In this document: in pieces, positions 23,954 to 35,497 of the stretch
Layout of the letters: each line of letters opens with the position of its first letter
Numbering within the stretch: the first letter of the stretch is position 1
Origin: Actinomucor elegans
Taxonomy: Eukaryota > Mucoromycota > Mucoromycetes > Mucorales > Mucoraceae
Direction: 5' to 3'
Assembly: GCA_026027325.1 (NCBI GenBank)
Contig: JAMSLZ010000007.1
Coordinates: 1,860,001 to 1,924,000 of the forward strand
DNA: 64,000 nt
Notes under the pieces: model-generated
Seen by the model: the letters and a program-made list of their open reading frames with translations, nothing else
Told to the model about the DNA's origin: nothing
Database searches by the model: none
Translations under genes and position numbers: made by a program

Positions 23954-25472
23954 TCAAGTGAGTATTGGCAAAAACTATAATAAGAAATATCAATACAAGA
24001 TAAATCAATGGAGAGTATACCTTACATTTCCGATGATGACGCTAGGTAGGTCAAATATGTCTCTTTTAATGGTAAAGCAGAATGTACAAGGCACAGGCTT
24101 CAGTTGTGGAGACTTGATAATACAAGAATAGATGCAGGATTTGTCTGTATTATCAAATGCGTGCGTACTAAACTTTTCCCAATATTCGACAGCAGACTGA
24201 CTATCCATGAGCTTACACAAGTATTAATTTCAAACGGTTGATACTCTATAATATTTATATACCTCATAAATATATGTCTTTTTTCCCAGCAGCATGTCTT
24301 TGGTCCACTGCGTCAATAACGAAAACTCTTTACCCACCAAACAAATCTCGCCTGTCCTTCGCCAGACTACAGTTGGCGTACCACTAAAACTAATCAGTTT
24401 CTCATATTCCAACAAGGTTCTTTGTAAGCATTTTTCCATAAACACCAAATCCTCCTCGGTCAAATTCATTATCAAAGCCAAGAACGAAGGTCGAAAAAGC
24501 GCAAGCGCTCGACTGATCTTCATTAAATCGTCGCGACTCATCTTGTCTGTCACGTACCGAATCAAGTAATGAAACCCCTCTGCATAATTGAAAGGACGTT
24601 TGACACTAGTATAAGCTTCTTCAGGTGTATAGCTCCTGCGTTTAGAGCTGATTGAGCTGGCATTGCTAAGCCGCTTTTCCTCTTTAATCATGGGTTGCTG
24701 TAAGAAAGGTGAAGTTTGATCCATATTGTAATAGGGCGCATTGTAGATCATGTGCTGCTGCTGGGCCATGGGGCTACTATTGGTCATATCTATTAATGGG
24801 TTTTGTAACATATTGCCTATAAATCCATATTCAAGTCCAACGGTTTCTGAGCCAAATCCCAAATCTGAAAGCGAAAAGTCGAATAATGCATTTGTAGGTG
24901 CGGTTGTTACTGCTGTAGTGGGGAAAATTGCTTGCGTGGTTGCTATTGGTATATATATAAGTGATACATAAAAGGTAAAGGTCATTCAATGTCTTGTCAT
25001 ACCTATGGGATCATTGCTGTAATGCTGTGGTGGTTCGTGAATACTTGTCTGTATGGATGTTGCAGAAGAAGGAGAGGAGAATACTACAAAGAATTATTAA
25101 CACATTCACTTACAATAGCACAGTCATTACACTCATCCGCTGGTATATCTTGAAGGTATTTCGCTCTTTTTCTAGCTGCATCTGTACAGGAGTTGGCTAA
25201 ATCCCGTTTAACACAACGCTGACACGGCCTAGCTAAACAATAATAATAGAAAAAACGGTTTGTATTCATCTATAATACTTCTTTTAAGGTACATACAATC
25301 ATCACAAGTTAAATGTGCCTATACGTTGATTAATAAAATGATACAAGAGTATACTGTTACTTACTCTTTGACAGTGAAGACAGGCTCTTGATGCCTTCTT
25401 TTTCTTTGATTCGTGGTCTAAAGTCAAGTAGTTTGAAAAGTTGAGTTCTTGATCAAGTGTCGTAGCCGTCAT
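23954..25472 (-). CDS. Ert1/AcuK-type Zn2Cys6 transcription factor with PAS domain
   Basis: Transcriptional regulator of the Ert1/AcuK/AcuM family, which controls gluconeogenesis and non-fermentable carbon use in ascomycetes. Exons: 25472-25365, 25318-25297, 25232-25131, 25083-25003, 24942-24263, 24211-24026, 23974-23954; 1200 nt, 399 aa. The zinc cluster is split across three exons: Cys at 31, 34, 41, 47, 50 and 59 (ACLHCQRAHLTCDDSRPCQR / [10 protein letters not shown]). A Ser/Thr/Gln-rich linker follows, then the conserved family block [37 protein letters not shown] and [20 protein letters not shown], which belongs to the PAS-like region. The last exon adds only FLPILT. Start chosen as the only ATG upstream of the cluster with a clean first intron. 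The protein is shorter than typical ascomycete relatives. Confidence 0.93.
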
Positions 25473-25974
25473 TTTTGATATAAAGAAGAAAGAAAAAGAG
25501 AAGAACCAGTGAGGGGGCGCTAATATATATAATGCGGGGTGCTTGTGTGTGAAATGGATCTACTAATTAGGATGGTGACACCCACACCTTCTGTTAAATC
25601 AACCGAGCATTGTTATAAACATCACTTGCTCACTAGATAAAACCCAAATCTTTACTATGGATCGTACTACGTTTGACAATAGAGAACTTAATTGGATTAA
25701 CTAAGATTTTTTTCAATGCAGGTTCTTCTCCTATAGCAGAAACTTCGTTTTCTCAAAGCATAAATTACGCCAAAAAGGCCATAACGCGCTCCTAAGTGTC
25801 ACCTTGAAGCTGGCGGTCTTTTGTTTCTGTTTTTTTTTATGTTATCACTCTATCTCTGCTTCTATCTTATCTGATTGGCCTCTAGATACCTATTCGCTAT
25901 TGTGACTCATTTTTCTTTAAAAAAAAAAAATTAAAAAATATTACCTAGCACCCTTTTTTCCCTCTCTAGTCAAC
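25473..25974. promoter_or_regulatory. Divergent promoter, Ert1-type regulator / HIS1
   Basis: About 500 bp shared by two divergent genes. On the regulator side GCTAATATATATAATG near 25519-25534 is TATA-like. On the HIS1 side poly(A)/AT-rich sequence precedes a CT-rich leader at about 25950-25970. I looked for and did not find an obvious TGACTC-type general amino acid control site close to HIS1. Confidence 0.4.
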
Positions 25975-26939
25975 ATGGAATACGTTAAAGACCTTGAAGA
26001 CCGTCTCTTGTTTGCTGTGCCCAAGAAGGGTCGCATTTACGAAACATGTATTGAGCTACTGAAAGGCTGTGATATCCATTTTCACCGAAACTTACGCCAA
26101 GATATCGCTTTGTGCACCAACTTGCCTGTCGCCTTGATTTTCTTGCCTGCTGCCGATATTGCCAAATATGTTGGTGACGGTAACGTTGATTTGGGTATTA
26201 CAGGCCAAGATATTGTTGTAGAATCTAACGTCGATGTACGTGAAGTACAAGAACTGGATTTCGGCAAATGCCGTCTTTGTATCGAAGTCCCAATGAAGGG
26301 TCCAAATCAGACTATCGAATCCTTAGTCGGAAAACGCATCGTCACCAGTTTTGTCAACTGTGCTGCTAAGGTGTTTGAGCCTTTGGATCATGCAGCAGGT
26401 AAGAAAACCACCATCGAACATGTGTCTGGATCTGTGGAAGCAGCTTGTGCATTGGGTTTGGCTGACGGTATAGGTAAATAAATATATACATATGTATATA
26501 CGAAATCATATAAGCATTAGTCAGTATTGAATCAACCCGCTGTTATATAGTCGATCTTGTGGAAACGGGCGAAAGTATGCGTGCCGCTGGTCTTCATGAC
26601 ATTTACAATATCATGGAAACTCAATCTGTCTTGATCGCCAATCACAAGTCCAAACATACAGATTTGATTGAAAAGATTGCTTCTCGCGTGCGAGGTGTCA
26701 TTACTGCTCAGAAATATGTCTTGTGTACCTATAATATCGAACGTAAGAACCTGGCAGCTAGTACCAAGATTACACCAGGCCGTTTGGGCCCTACTGTTTC
26801 GTCCTTGGACTCTCATGACGGTTGGGTGGCTGTTTCATCCATGATTAACAAGAAAGAAAAAGGTGAAATTTTGGACAAATTGACAGAATGCGGTGCAACG
26901 GATATCATGGTCATGGCTTTTACCAACTGTCGTGTTTAA
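25975..26939 (+). CDS. HIS1: ATP phosphoribosyltransferase, long form
   Basis: First step of histidine synthesis: ATP plus PRPP to phosphoribosyl-ATP, cytosolic, feedback-inhibited by histidine. Exons 25975-26473 and 26551-26939 give 888 nt, 295 aa (yeast His1 is 297 aa), one 77-nt intron. The N-terminal domain starts LLFAVPKKGRIYETCIELL and includes DLGITGQDIVVES. The PRPP-binding loop ALGLADGIVDLVETGESMRA spans the intron, fixing the splice. The C-terminal regulatory (HisG_C) domain is complete, with CTYNIERKNL, PTVSSLDSHDGWVAV and ending ATDIMVMAFTNCRV. This is the long, self-sufficient form that needs no HisZ partner. No other histidine genes are adjacent. Confidence 0.97.
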
Positions 26940-27119
26940 TATACTTTGTTATATGTACAGAAATTATAGAAAAGAAAAGTATTAATGCACTACCTTACTA
27001 TTGATAACAAACGTTTGTATTTTACTAAATTATAGCCTTGAACCTTTTTGACCAATAAGAATTATAATTCAACCAATGTAATTAAGACAGTAATGGTCAT
27101 TGTGCCAAGATAAAGTTCT

Positions 27120-27185
27120 AGCAGATCCAACAGTTCATCCTACACATATATTGCTAATCCGAGACAGCTTTTGACTGAGATCAAC
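27120..27185 (-). repeat. Dispersed repeat family copy
   Basis: Reverse complement reads GGTTGATCTCAGTCAAAAGC, TGTCTCGGATTAGCAATATA, TGTGTAGGATGAACTGTTGG, ATCTGC. The first half closely matches the copy at 32955-33010 and the second half the copy at 19040-19095. Confidence 0.65.
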
Positions 27186-27234
27186 CGAGATTGTACAAGT
27201 CATTTTTACAACATGTCAATTTCCTAGGTAGAAA

Positions 27235-27300
27235 TCCCTTGACCGATTTGGATTTAATATCACATCTGATTACTCGTTCATGCTACTGAGCTTATAAGAA
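27235..27300 (+). repeat. Dispersed repeat family copy
   Basis: Carries TTGACCGATTTGGATTTAAT, ATCACATCTGATTACTCG and TTCATGCTACTGAGCTTA, close to the inferred family core. Confidence 0.7.
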
Positions 27301-27380
27301 CAATTTTCTGACCGCTATATATCCATTATAGTACTATATTTGTCGGTAATTAATTATAATTCAAATACATTTCATGGAAC

Positions 27381-27450
27381 CTAGATCTCTCAATCGATCT
27401 CGGCCGAATGGTTGCATCTAATTATTAGTTTATGTTCAAAATGATCTTCT
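27381..27450 (+). repeat. Dispersed repeat family copy
   Basis: Carries GATCTCTCAATCGATCTCGG, CCGAATGGTTGCATCTAATT, then TATGTTCAAAATGATCTTC in family order. Confidence 0.65.
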
Positions 27451-27694
27451 GAATCTGATGACAATTCAAGCTTGCTCCAATTCACTTGATGGATTACAGG
27501 CCTTGTTCATAATTGTTAATTCCATCTCGCGATATTCTCGAGTAAATATATCAGGATCCGATAAATCTATTTCGAAATCCGTGTTTTGAGACTTTTCTAA
27601 AACTCTTTTATTAAATTAACTGGACAAGTCGTACTTCTGTTTGGCAAGCTCGATTATTGATCATATATAGTACGTTTGAATATAATTTAAAACC

Positions 27695-30600
27695 TTAGGT
27701 GCATTCAACCCGATGAACGCTTTTTGCGTTTAAATCTAGAGCTACTAGAGGCGTTGCGTCGTTTTCCTTTTTCTTTTTCTGAATAGCTTTATGATCATGG
27801 CCAAGAACTTCATTGTCAGATCCATGTAGTTTTAAAGGCTGTCCGGCTTCTTGTATATTTTCTTCTAGTTGATGCACCTCGCCAATTGACGGACATGTAG
27901 CGTTGGGAAATCCCGTTCTTTTGAGAATCTTGTTTCTGAGTGTCTGGTTGCTAATATGATTGACAAAAGGAATCAGTGTTTTTGTTTGCCAGAGTTTAAT
28001 TGCTTGTTGATCCGCGAGCTCCATATGTGATTGGACAGATGTCATAGAGCAGTAAATATTCCACAAAAGCACCAAAGTACAAATGCGTGAAAATACAAGA
28101 TATACAGTAAAATCCCTATTCTCTGTCTTCGTATTAATTTTAAATTCGCCTGGAACAACAAAAAGCTCTGGAATAATGATTGGCGTTATCCAAATATTTC
28201 TACGCTTTATACCGCTATTTCTGTGAACATCCATTACCAAATTTTCATCATAGGCATAAGGTAAACTAATGTAACTCGATATGTCGTTAGGCTGTAGGGT
28301 TTCCTTGGTTGTAAAGGTATAGGTGGCTATTGAATATCCACATTGTTGTATAACAAAGGAGCTACTTTTCCTTTCCGAGTATTTGTCCTTAGTGAGCCAT
28401 TTTTGTATATCAGTCGGACTTAACTTGGTTACAATAGTTTCATTCAAGAGTCCATAGACATAGGTGTTGGGATTACGCTCAGATGTGTACATATCAACAT
28501 GTATCCTAGCATTAGTGTTATTGGGCAGGTGATGACTGATGAACGAGAAATGGATGTGTGGCTTGGAAAAAGTTTTTGAAGATTTCTGCTTAGTATCAAC
28601 AATATATAAAGAGGAATCAGGCAGAAACAGAAAACAGTTGGCTGGCCCATATAATTCAAAATAACGAGGACTGTGGAATTGTGTATCAAGTCGAATGATA
28701 TATTGCGAACAGTCCGTACCGTTTCTAAGCCGGCAATTAATTTTTAGATCTTCAGGCTTAATTTTATCACCATAAGCATTAAAGTCATATCCATCATAAC
28801 AAAAACGAATATCTATATAATTATATAATAGTCATTGTTGGCGGTGAATGGGTGTGCGTGGAATGCAAAAGCTTACCTGGAACAAATGCTCTGTCTGTAG
28901 GTAATATTTGTACCCAGGTTGAAATAGGACCGTTAATTATCTGGTATATTCCATAGACAGTATATACCAGCAATAGAAAGAGTGGCATGACGCGAATGAA
29001 GAGCATAAAAAACGCTTTTGTGCATGAAGTATCATCCCCAAGTCTGTAATGAAGAGATGCAAAAAATTAAAGAAAACAAGGATATTTCCTCTTCAGATTA
29101 TAAGGAAACTTGCCTTGTGTTCCAATTAATCTTGGTTAGTATGTACTTTCCTGCTTGATCCATTAAAAAAACACATCGATATATCGAAATCATAGAACTA
29201 ATTAATATTACTGCATTCATAATCGAGATTCCAATAAACGGGATATCAATAGGACTATTAGGTAAGGCTTCGAGGATGATGTCGTCGCTTTTTGGATTGT
29301 TGGTGAACCACCTTAACGTACTTGATGATATATTATCATTAGAAGTAGGCAAGTCAGTAAGAACTCCAATATTTCTCATGTAGCTGCTTCTTCCTATACG
29401 ACCTATTGATTAAGTCAGCTTCAATGTATTCAGGTCAGAATCTGGCTTAAATGTACCTGTGGCAAGCACAAGTTTCGATGATTCTAGCAAAGTCATGGTG
29501 CCATCAAAGAAATATGGCGGTTGTGGTCCGACGATAGGTACATCTACCCATGACCATGTTGTTGTATCCAAAATAGCCATTTCCGATGCAATATGATCTA
29601 TATATTCTGTATTGTAGATATAATTATTACATGTAGTACCTGAAATAAAGAATTAAAAGTTTGTTAAGAACGCCCAATTATCTGTACTAGGTTATGTGAT
29701 TACCACCGTAGTAATAAATAGTAGTTTTGTCAGGACCTTGATAAATAATAGGTTAAAAACGTTGATATTATTTCCAACTTATAACGATTAATTCAAATTT
29801 TACCCAAAGCACTTGAAGCAAAACATCTAAACCACGGCAGTGAACCAGACACCCTTTTGGTGTAAATATGGTTGATATTAGTATCGAATAGAGTTAAATA
29901 ACGTTGACTCGAAGCGACAGATACTTCGTCATCACCAAAAGCGATAACTATAATCCCATTACTTCAGAATGCGTAAAGAGCCAATTAGATACAATAATAC
30001 ATAGCATTTGACTATCGAAGACTTACGGTAGCATTATAGATGATCCACCATTATCAGTAATGCTTAATTTTGGATTTGTCGCTGTCAAGTTGATGATATT
30101 AAATGGGTTTTTAAGATCAAATCTGAGGATGTCTGTAGTTGATGAGAAAAGCGGCTTTCCTTTAGCATCAACATTAAATCCACCAAAGACAAAAACCGCA
30201 TCGAATTGGGGTGAAATGACAGAACTAAATCCTCTTTTTAGGAAAGGGACTTCTGGACCTTCCATACTGTAAGATTGTACTAATCCATCAGGGAAGCTCC
30301 AGGTATTCTCTGCAATATCATAAAACGCTAATCCTAGTGAAAGTATGCTTGTATCTGTGCTAGGATAGTAGAATGTATTGTAGAATGAGTTAACCGCCAC
30401 GATTGTATTGTTATCAGGTAGAGCATAGCCGTGCTTTGGGTTAAAAAAGAAAGGCTGCGGGCCTTGAGTTGTGATTCTATCGATTTCTAAAGCGTTGTTT
30501 GGTGTGATCCTGTTGACTTCTAACGTCCCATTTGGTGTAAACCCCAATGTGAAAATATCATTATTTTGACTACCGTCTACCAAAGTTCCACCAATTATAT

Positions 30601-30739
30601 AGACTTTATCTCCAACAGCAACACTTCCAGCATTAGTTAAACCCGGTATTTCCACTAAGTTGTTCGGATCGCCATAATACGCAAACACGATTGATGAGAG
30701 CAAGAAAAGAGTACATGTCCCTAAAAGCCGTGTTAACAT
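27695..30739 (-). CDS. Secreted/membrane kelch beta-propeller protein with three TM segments
   Basis: Exons: 30739-30027, 29961-29804, 29736-29704, 29639-29457, 29402-29114, 29043-28877, 28812-27695; 2661 nt, 886 aa, phase-consistent throughout. MLTRLLGTCTLFLLSSIVFA is a signal peptide. Residues ~25-360 show kelch-type repeats, for example AGSVAVGDKVYIIGGTLVDG, VFVFGGFNVDAKGKPLFSST and LDTTTWSWVDVPIVGPQPPY, probably a galactose-oxidase-like propeller facing outside. Hydrophobic segments follow at about 416-440, 470-492 and 743-765, with a long non-kelch region between the last two. The C-terminal ~120 residues are polar and cytosol-like. I do not know the function; a surface or secretory-pathway protein-interaction role is likely. 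The start is the ATG at 30739, not the in-frame TTG upstream. Intron 5 (29044-29113) needs a GC donor. Confidence 0.85.
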
Positions 30740-31424
30740 TTCATCAATGATTTTAAAAGGGCACCTGGCCAAACGATAGGAAAGAAAAGTGTATAATATC
30801 CAATCATGTTTTTATAACAATTGCGAGCTCTTTGGATCGAAGATATCAATTGAAGGCTGAGACGAAAGGTGCATATCACAACAAATATTGGTTTAGATTC
30901 AGCTGTTACTTAAATGCACTTATCAACTGTGCCTTGCAGATGAAACAACTGCATAATAATGCGAAAGCCTGATACATTTCGGTCAAAAGCCGATCTATAT
31001 TGATTGTTTAAATGCGACAGTCAATAAACATGGCGAAAAGAAAAAAAAAATCGTATTACTTTATGAAATACAGCATTGTTTAGAATATACTGTAGCATCT
31101 ACTGGAATCATAGTCTAAAAGAAATGCCAGAGTGTGTATATTTTGTCATTAGCGTTTAGTTATTAGCTGCTTATACGCCATTTAGACTTTCCCTAATGAT
31201 TTAGAGATGTTTTGACTGATCCCAATCAAACTTTCATCTATAAAAATTATAGTTAAGCAGCTTAGTTTGGTGATTAGACTTGCTTTATTTACATTCTTCC
31301 AAGCTAATAACCTGCCTTTTTCGATGCACATTGATTGAAAAAAAAAAAAAAAAAAAAAAAAAATCAAATTTCATCTTTTTATTATGGATTAACTTTTATT
31401 CTATACACTTCAAGAGATTACTAC
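30740..31424. other. Intergenic region with repeat tail and poly(A) tract
   Basis: Upstream of the kelch gene and downstream of RACK1. It has a repeat-family tail at 31088-31110, TTCGGTC/CCGATC pieces near 30977-30996 that may be further debris of the same family, and a ~24-bp A run at 31340-31363. Confidence 0.5.
31088..31110 (+). repeat. Dispersed repeat family, tail fragment
   Basis: TACTGTAGCATCTACTGGAA is near-identical to the tail of the copy at 37630-37707 (CTACTGCATCTACTGGAACC). Confidence 0.55.
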
Positions 31425-32758
31425 TTAAAGAGTACGGGTGACTTGCCAGACACGGATGATGTTATCAGAGTAACCAGAGAAGAGAGTGGCACCATCAGCA
31501 GACCAACAGACAGACAAACAGTCGGGATCAGGGTTCTTTCTCTTACCCAATTGAGCAAATTCAGGACGGAGCTCGTCAACAATAGACTTGGACTCGAGAT
31601 CCCAGATCTTGATACCGTTGGCGGTAGCAGCACAGAGCCAGTAACGGTTGGGGGAGAAAGTAAGAGCGTGAACAAGAGAACCAGCTTCCAAAGAGTAGAG
31701 GTGCTTGGCATCGTTCAAGTCCCAGAGCATGACAACACCGTCCTTACCAGCGGAAGCACAGAGAGAACCATCGGGAGAGATGGTAACAGTGTTGACATAA
31801 CCGTTGTGGCCGATGAAGTTGGTACGGAGCTTGAGCTTGGTCAAATCCCAGACCTTGACGAGCTTGTCCCAACCACCAGAAACGATGACAGGGTTGGCAG
31901 GGTTGGGGGAGAAACGGACACAAGAGACCCATTCGGAGTGACCATCTTCGGTGATGTTGTACTTGCACTCACCCAAGGTGTTCCAGAGCTTGATAGACTT
32001 ATCACGAGAACCAGAGACGATTTGACGGTTATCAGCAGAGAAGCTGACAGACAAAACATCGTTGGTGTGACCGACGAAACGACGAGTGGTGGTACCGTTG
32101 TTCAAGTCCCAGAGACGGAGGGTTTGATCCCAAGAGGCGGACAAAGCGAATTGACCGTCAGAAGAGATAGCAAGATCTTCAATGAAGTGGGAGTGACCAA
32201 CAAGAGACTTACGGGGGACACCGTAGTTCAATTCATCTCTAAATGTTTGTACATTGCGATAAGCGATCTGTTTTCAATATTGATCTATCCCTCGTAAATT
32301 TTACCTGGTAAGGTTCCAGACAATGATGGTCTTATCACGAGAAGCAGACAAGACCATATCAGGGGCCTCAGAAGTGGTGGCGATGGCAGTGACTATTAAT
32401 CCAGAAATCGTTAATTACATGCAGACTAGATAATGTATATTGCTACAACTTACCCCAGTTACCGTGACCTAAAGATCAATAAAGAGAAGAAGAGAAAAGC
32501 ATTAGTCTATAATGTATAATTCAGGGCTCATGATGGTTATGGTGGAAAGGAAGAATAGTAAACTAGCGATAATAAGCATTGAATGTGCTGATTTTGTCGA
32601 ACATTATGGCATGATACACAAGCCGAGCATTTATCCTCATGAAAATATATCCATCCATCCATCGATTATTAAGCAAGTTTCCCTTTCCATCCATCCATCA
32701 TTTGAAGTTGTAAATAACACACACCTTCGAGTGTTCCGCGGAGAGTAAGAGTATCCAT
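31425..32758 (-). CDS. RACK1 / Cpc2 / Asc1 WD40 ribosomal scaffold protein
   Basis: Seven-bladed WD40 protein that sits on the head of the 40S ribosomal subunit and acts in translation control and signalling. Exons: 32758-32725, 32468-32454, 32392-32305, 32238-31425; 951 nt, 316 aa, the conserved RACK1 length. It begins [20 protein letters not shown] and contains [69 protein letters not shown] and, after the insertion before the last blade, [14 protein letters not shown]. Exon 2 is only 15 nt (five residues), supported by exact phase and by the conserved GH-dipeptide/NWV context. The last exon is notably GC-richer and codon-biased, as expected for a highly expressed gene. Intron 1 (32469-32724, 256 nt) is far longer than other introns here. 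Confidence 0.97.
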
Positions 32759-32954
32759 ATTGTCAATAAGAAAAGAGAGGGATTCCTTTACTGTGCTTAT
32801 GCTTCAATTGCTTAACCCTTTCGACAGCACTTCTTCGAGATGACCGCCGCGACCGGTAGGAGTTTAAATTTGAATTAAAAAAAGGTATGCCTTTTTTGGT
32901 GGGGAATCGTAACAGCCCTGAAAATTGGCACGGTGCAATAGTTTGACGTGTGAG

Positions 32955-33010
32955 GATTTCGGTTGATCTCGGCCAAATGCCGCAGCGGATTAGCTACAGA
33001 ATCTAGTGAA
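32955..33010 (+). repeat. Dispersed repeat family copy
   Basis: Carries TTTCGGTTGATCTCGGCCAA, ATGCCGCAGCGGATTAGCTA then AGAATCTAGTG; nearly the same left half as the reverse copy at 27120-27185. Confidence 0.65.
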
Positions 33011-33971
33011 GTTTCATATCTATTTTAGTTCTTTGTCCTAATAAGTAACATGTACACATTTGGTAATATATATTTTTCATTAACTAAATGTCTAAACTTA
33101 AGGCGAAGCATTGTATTTCTTTAATTACATAATATGGAGGAACAGCGCTTGAAATTTTTTATATTGTTTCAAAAGAATCAGGAATACATTGCTTGCATAA
33201 CGGAGCATGTAAGTAAAAGAAAAGTTATGATCATCACTGTTAACGTAAGGCTTTCAAAAGGAAATATACTACTTGACTCTATGTATTTTGATCCAGTTGA
33301 CCGATTTATTAATTAATGAGTAAAGATTTTAAATTAAGAAATATCTGAAAAGCTGACTGTTGCCATCTTTAATTTTCTTTCGACTCTTCTGTAGCAAGTT
33401 CAAATATGGATAATGGTTGATTCTATTTATGTAATATAAATACAAGTGTTTATCATCATCCAATCTTTTGAATATATAGTTATAGTAACAAAGCATTCCA
33501 ACGCACACAGAAGCCAGACTATTAATGAATAAAGAGTAATCTACTTTAGGTGGTTACCGTCATATGCTATTCCTCAATGGACCAAAACAGCAGAAAGACA
33601 TAACTCCAATTGCTCGTTCTTGAATCTATAAAAGACATGTATGTACACATTTTTGGTAGTTTCTCGCATACTAATAGCATTGGCGTTGAAAGTTTCCCGA
33701 GTAAGGCCTTCAAGCTCTTCTACAGTTTATTTTGCCATATTAGAGCACAAAGCAGACCTTACTTGGCCGATACTCTCTGTTATCACACTTAAATAAGAGA
33801 AATAATTTATTACGTAGACATCATCCCAGTGTTTTCTCAATACGAGAGTCTGAAAAGTTATGATCTCAATTCAAAAGATCTTAAGGCTTATTGTTAATGA
33901 TTACGCTATCATCAACATTAATTGGTATGCCCATCTTCATTCAATAGTGTTTATCATTATATAGGCGCCAC

Positions 33972-34331
33972 ATGAAGCGTAGATTTTACGTCAAGAACAA
34001 AGAAATCGCGACCGATAAGCACCCAACTGAATCTGTACAAGCATCTCAGCGAGTAACGAAGAGTAAATCAGGCTTTGGACGCGCATCGCATATGTTTCAT
34101 GTCGCATTTTCTCAGAAACTTGGCCCAACACTGACCAATTTAATTGCTGTGGTATCGCAAGCAAGGATGCTTTACTGCCAATTATGTAGGTTCATTGCCT
34201 CCCTCAACACAAAAGAGCCTATAGACATTGCAAAGGTGAGTATAGTGTATTACAAACATGGTTATACCTATCTGTATGTATATTACGCTAGCTATCATTT
34301 GTCAATTACATCGCTCATCATATATATTTAA
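33972..34331 (+). other. Unassigned ORF, possible gene remnant
   Basis: A 119-codon open frame containing SGFGRASHMFHVAFSQKLGP and QARMLYCQLCRFIASLNTKE. It is longer than expected by chance in this AT-rich sequence and its first ~85 codons have protein-like composition. The end turns into Tyr/Ile-rich junk, consistent with reading into an intron or beyond a break. Family unknown. Confidence 0.2.
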
Positions 34332-34372
34332 TAAATAATAAGCAAATATAAAAATTCAATCTTTATTGTCTT

Positions 34373-35497
34373 TTACAAATTGGAAGTATATACCAAAGAA
34401 CCACCATCTACAGAGATAGTAGCACCAGTTGTGTAGTGTCCAGCACGAGATGAAAGATAAATACAAGTACCAGCAATATCTTCTGGAGAGCCAATTCTAC
34501 CGCAAGGTATCTTGGAAATAATACTATCATGATATTTGTCTAAAGTAGCCTTCATCATCTTGGATTGGAAAGCGCCAGGAGCGATAACATTGACACGTAC
34601 GCCCTTGAAGCCCAACTTGCCAGCCATATGGCGAGACATATGGTGAAGTCCTCCCTTGGAAGCTGAATAAGCGTAGGTTTCTTGGGGAGGAGTCTATGAC
34701 AGTTTGATTTAGAATTGTTGTTGATATGGCTTTCTAAGAAATAGACACTTACCCTGATGCCATCAATAGAGCCAATATTGATAACAGAAGACGTATTTTC
34801 TCGTGTCGCTTTAGCTGTCAAAAGAGGAAGACATCTATAACGTAATGTATTATTAGTGTCTTTTTTGCTTGATGGCTGTCTATAGAGTATTTACGCTTGA
34901 GTTAATGTGAAGATGCGCTTCAAATTCAGATTCACGACTTTTTCAAAGGCCTCATCGGGATATGTTTCGACAGCCTCATTCCAGTTGGCGCCAGCATTGT
35001 TGACCAGCACGTCAAGATCTAGTGTACATACGTAAGCATACATGCTTGCATTCTCTCTAGTTACTTACGATCTTCTTTCTTTGAAAGTTCAGAAACTAGA
35101 CGCTTAATTTCGTCCAGCTTTTGTAAATCAGCAGGAATGGCGATGCATGAGCCAGGACCTCGAGCAGTGAGTTCGTTTGCGACCTTTGAATTTAAATAAT
35201 AAGCATAAATTTTGTAGTAGGGCAATTATGCTTACTTTGTAACAAACGTCAGCAGAACGACTTGTGATATAAACCTTAGCACCAGCAGCAACGAATCCCT
35301 AATGATACTGCATTAAGCCAAGGTAGAGTATATATTTATAGAGAGGCTTACAGTTGCAATCATTTCGCCAATACCTCTGGAACCACCAGTGACTAAAACA
35401 ACCTTTTCAATCTCAATATCAGTCCAAATGCGCAATGATGGTTGGTTTATATTTTCCATACCTTGTCTTTAACATCAAATAAGCTATTGTAATTCAT
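34373..35497 (-). CDS. Short-chain dehydrogenase/reductase (classical SDR)
   Basis: NAD(P)-dependent oxidoreductase of unknown substrate. Exons: 35497-35462, 35402-35352, 35298-35236, 35183-35069, 35018-34895, 34834-34753, 34693-34373; 792 nt, 263 aa, typical classical SDR length. The cofactor motif VVLVTGGSRGIGEMIAT starts at residue 13. VLVNNAGANWNEA is the NNAG motif, SSVINIGSIDGIR carries the catalytic Ser, and YAYSASKGGLHHMSRHMA carries the YxxxK pair. The C-terminus has RVNVIAPGAFQSKM and GATISVDGGS. All catalytic residues are present. Six introns in under 1.2 kb make it one of the most densely split genes here. It lies head-to-tail with the HP1 gene, 155 bp apart. Confidence 0.93.

Larger units (their letters stand above)
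26940..27694. other. Convergent intergenic region with dispersed repeats
   Basis: Between the 3' ends of HIS1 and the kelch gene. Three copies of the dispersed repeat lie at 27120-27185 (reverse), 27235-27300 and 27381-27450. No coding sequence. Confidence 0.6.
32759..34372. other. Intergenic region between RACK1 and SDR, with repeat copy and unplaced ORF
   Basis: A repeat copy lies at 32955-33010. The ORF at 33972-34331 (119 codons, RRFYVKNKEIATDKHPTES...) and the one at 33610-33792 have peptide-like composition but no motif I know and no convincing exon partners. They could be debris of a decayed gene or transposon. Confidence 0.4.

Noticed and set aside
31335..32297. 320-codon plus-strand ORF rich in Thr, Val and Gly
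   Set aside because: It is the antisense shadow of the codon-biased last exon of RACK1; the minus-strand protein is unmistakable.
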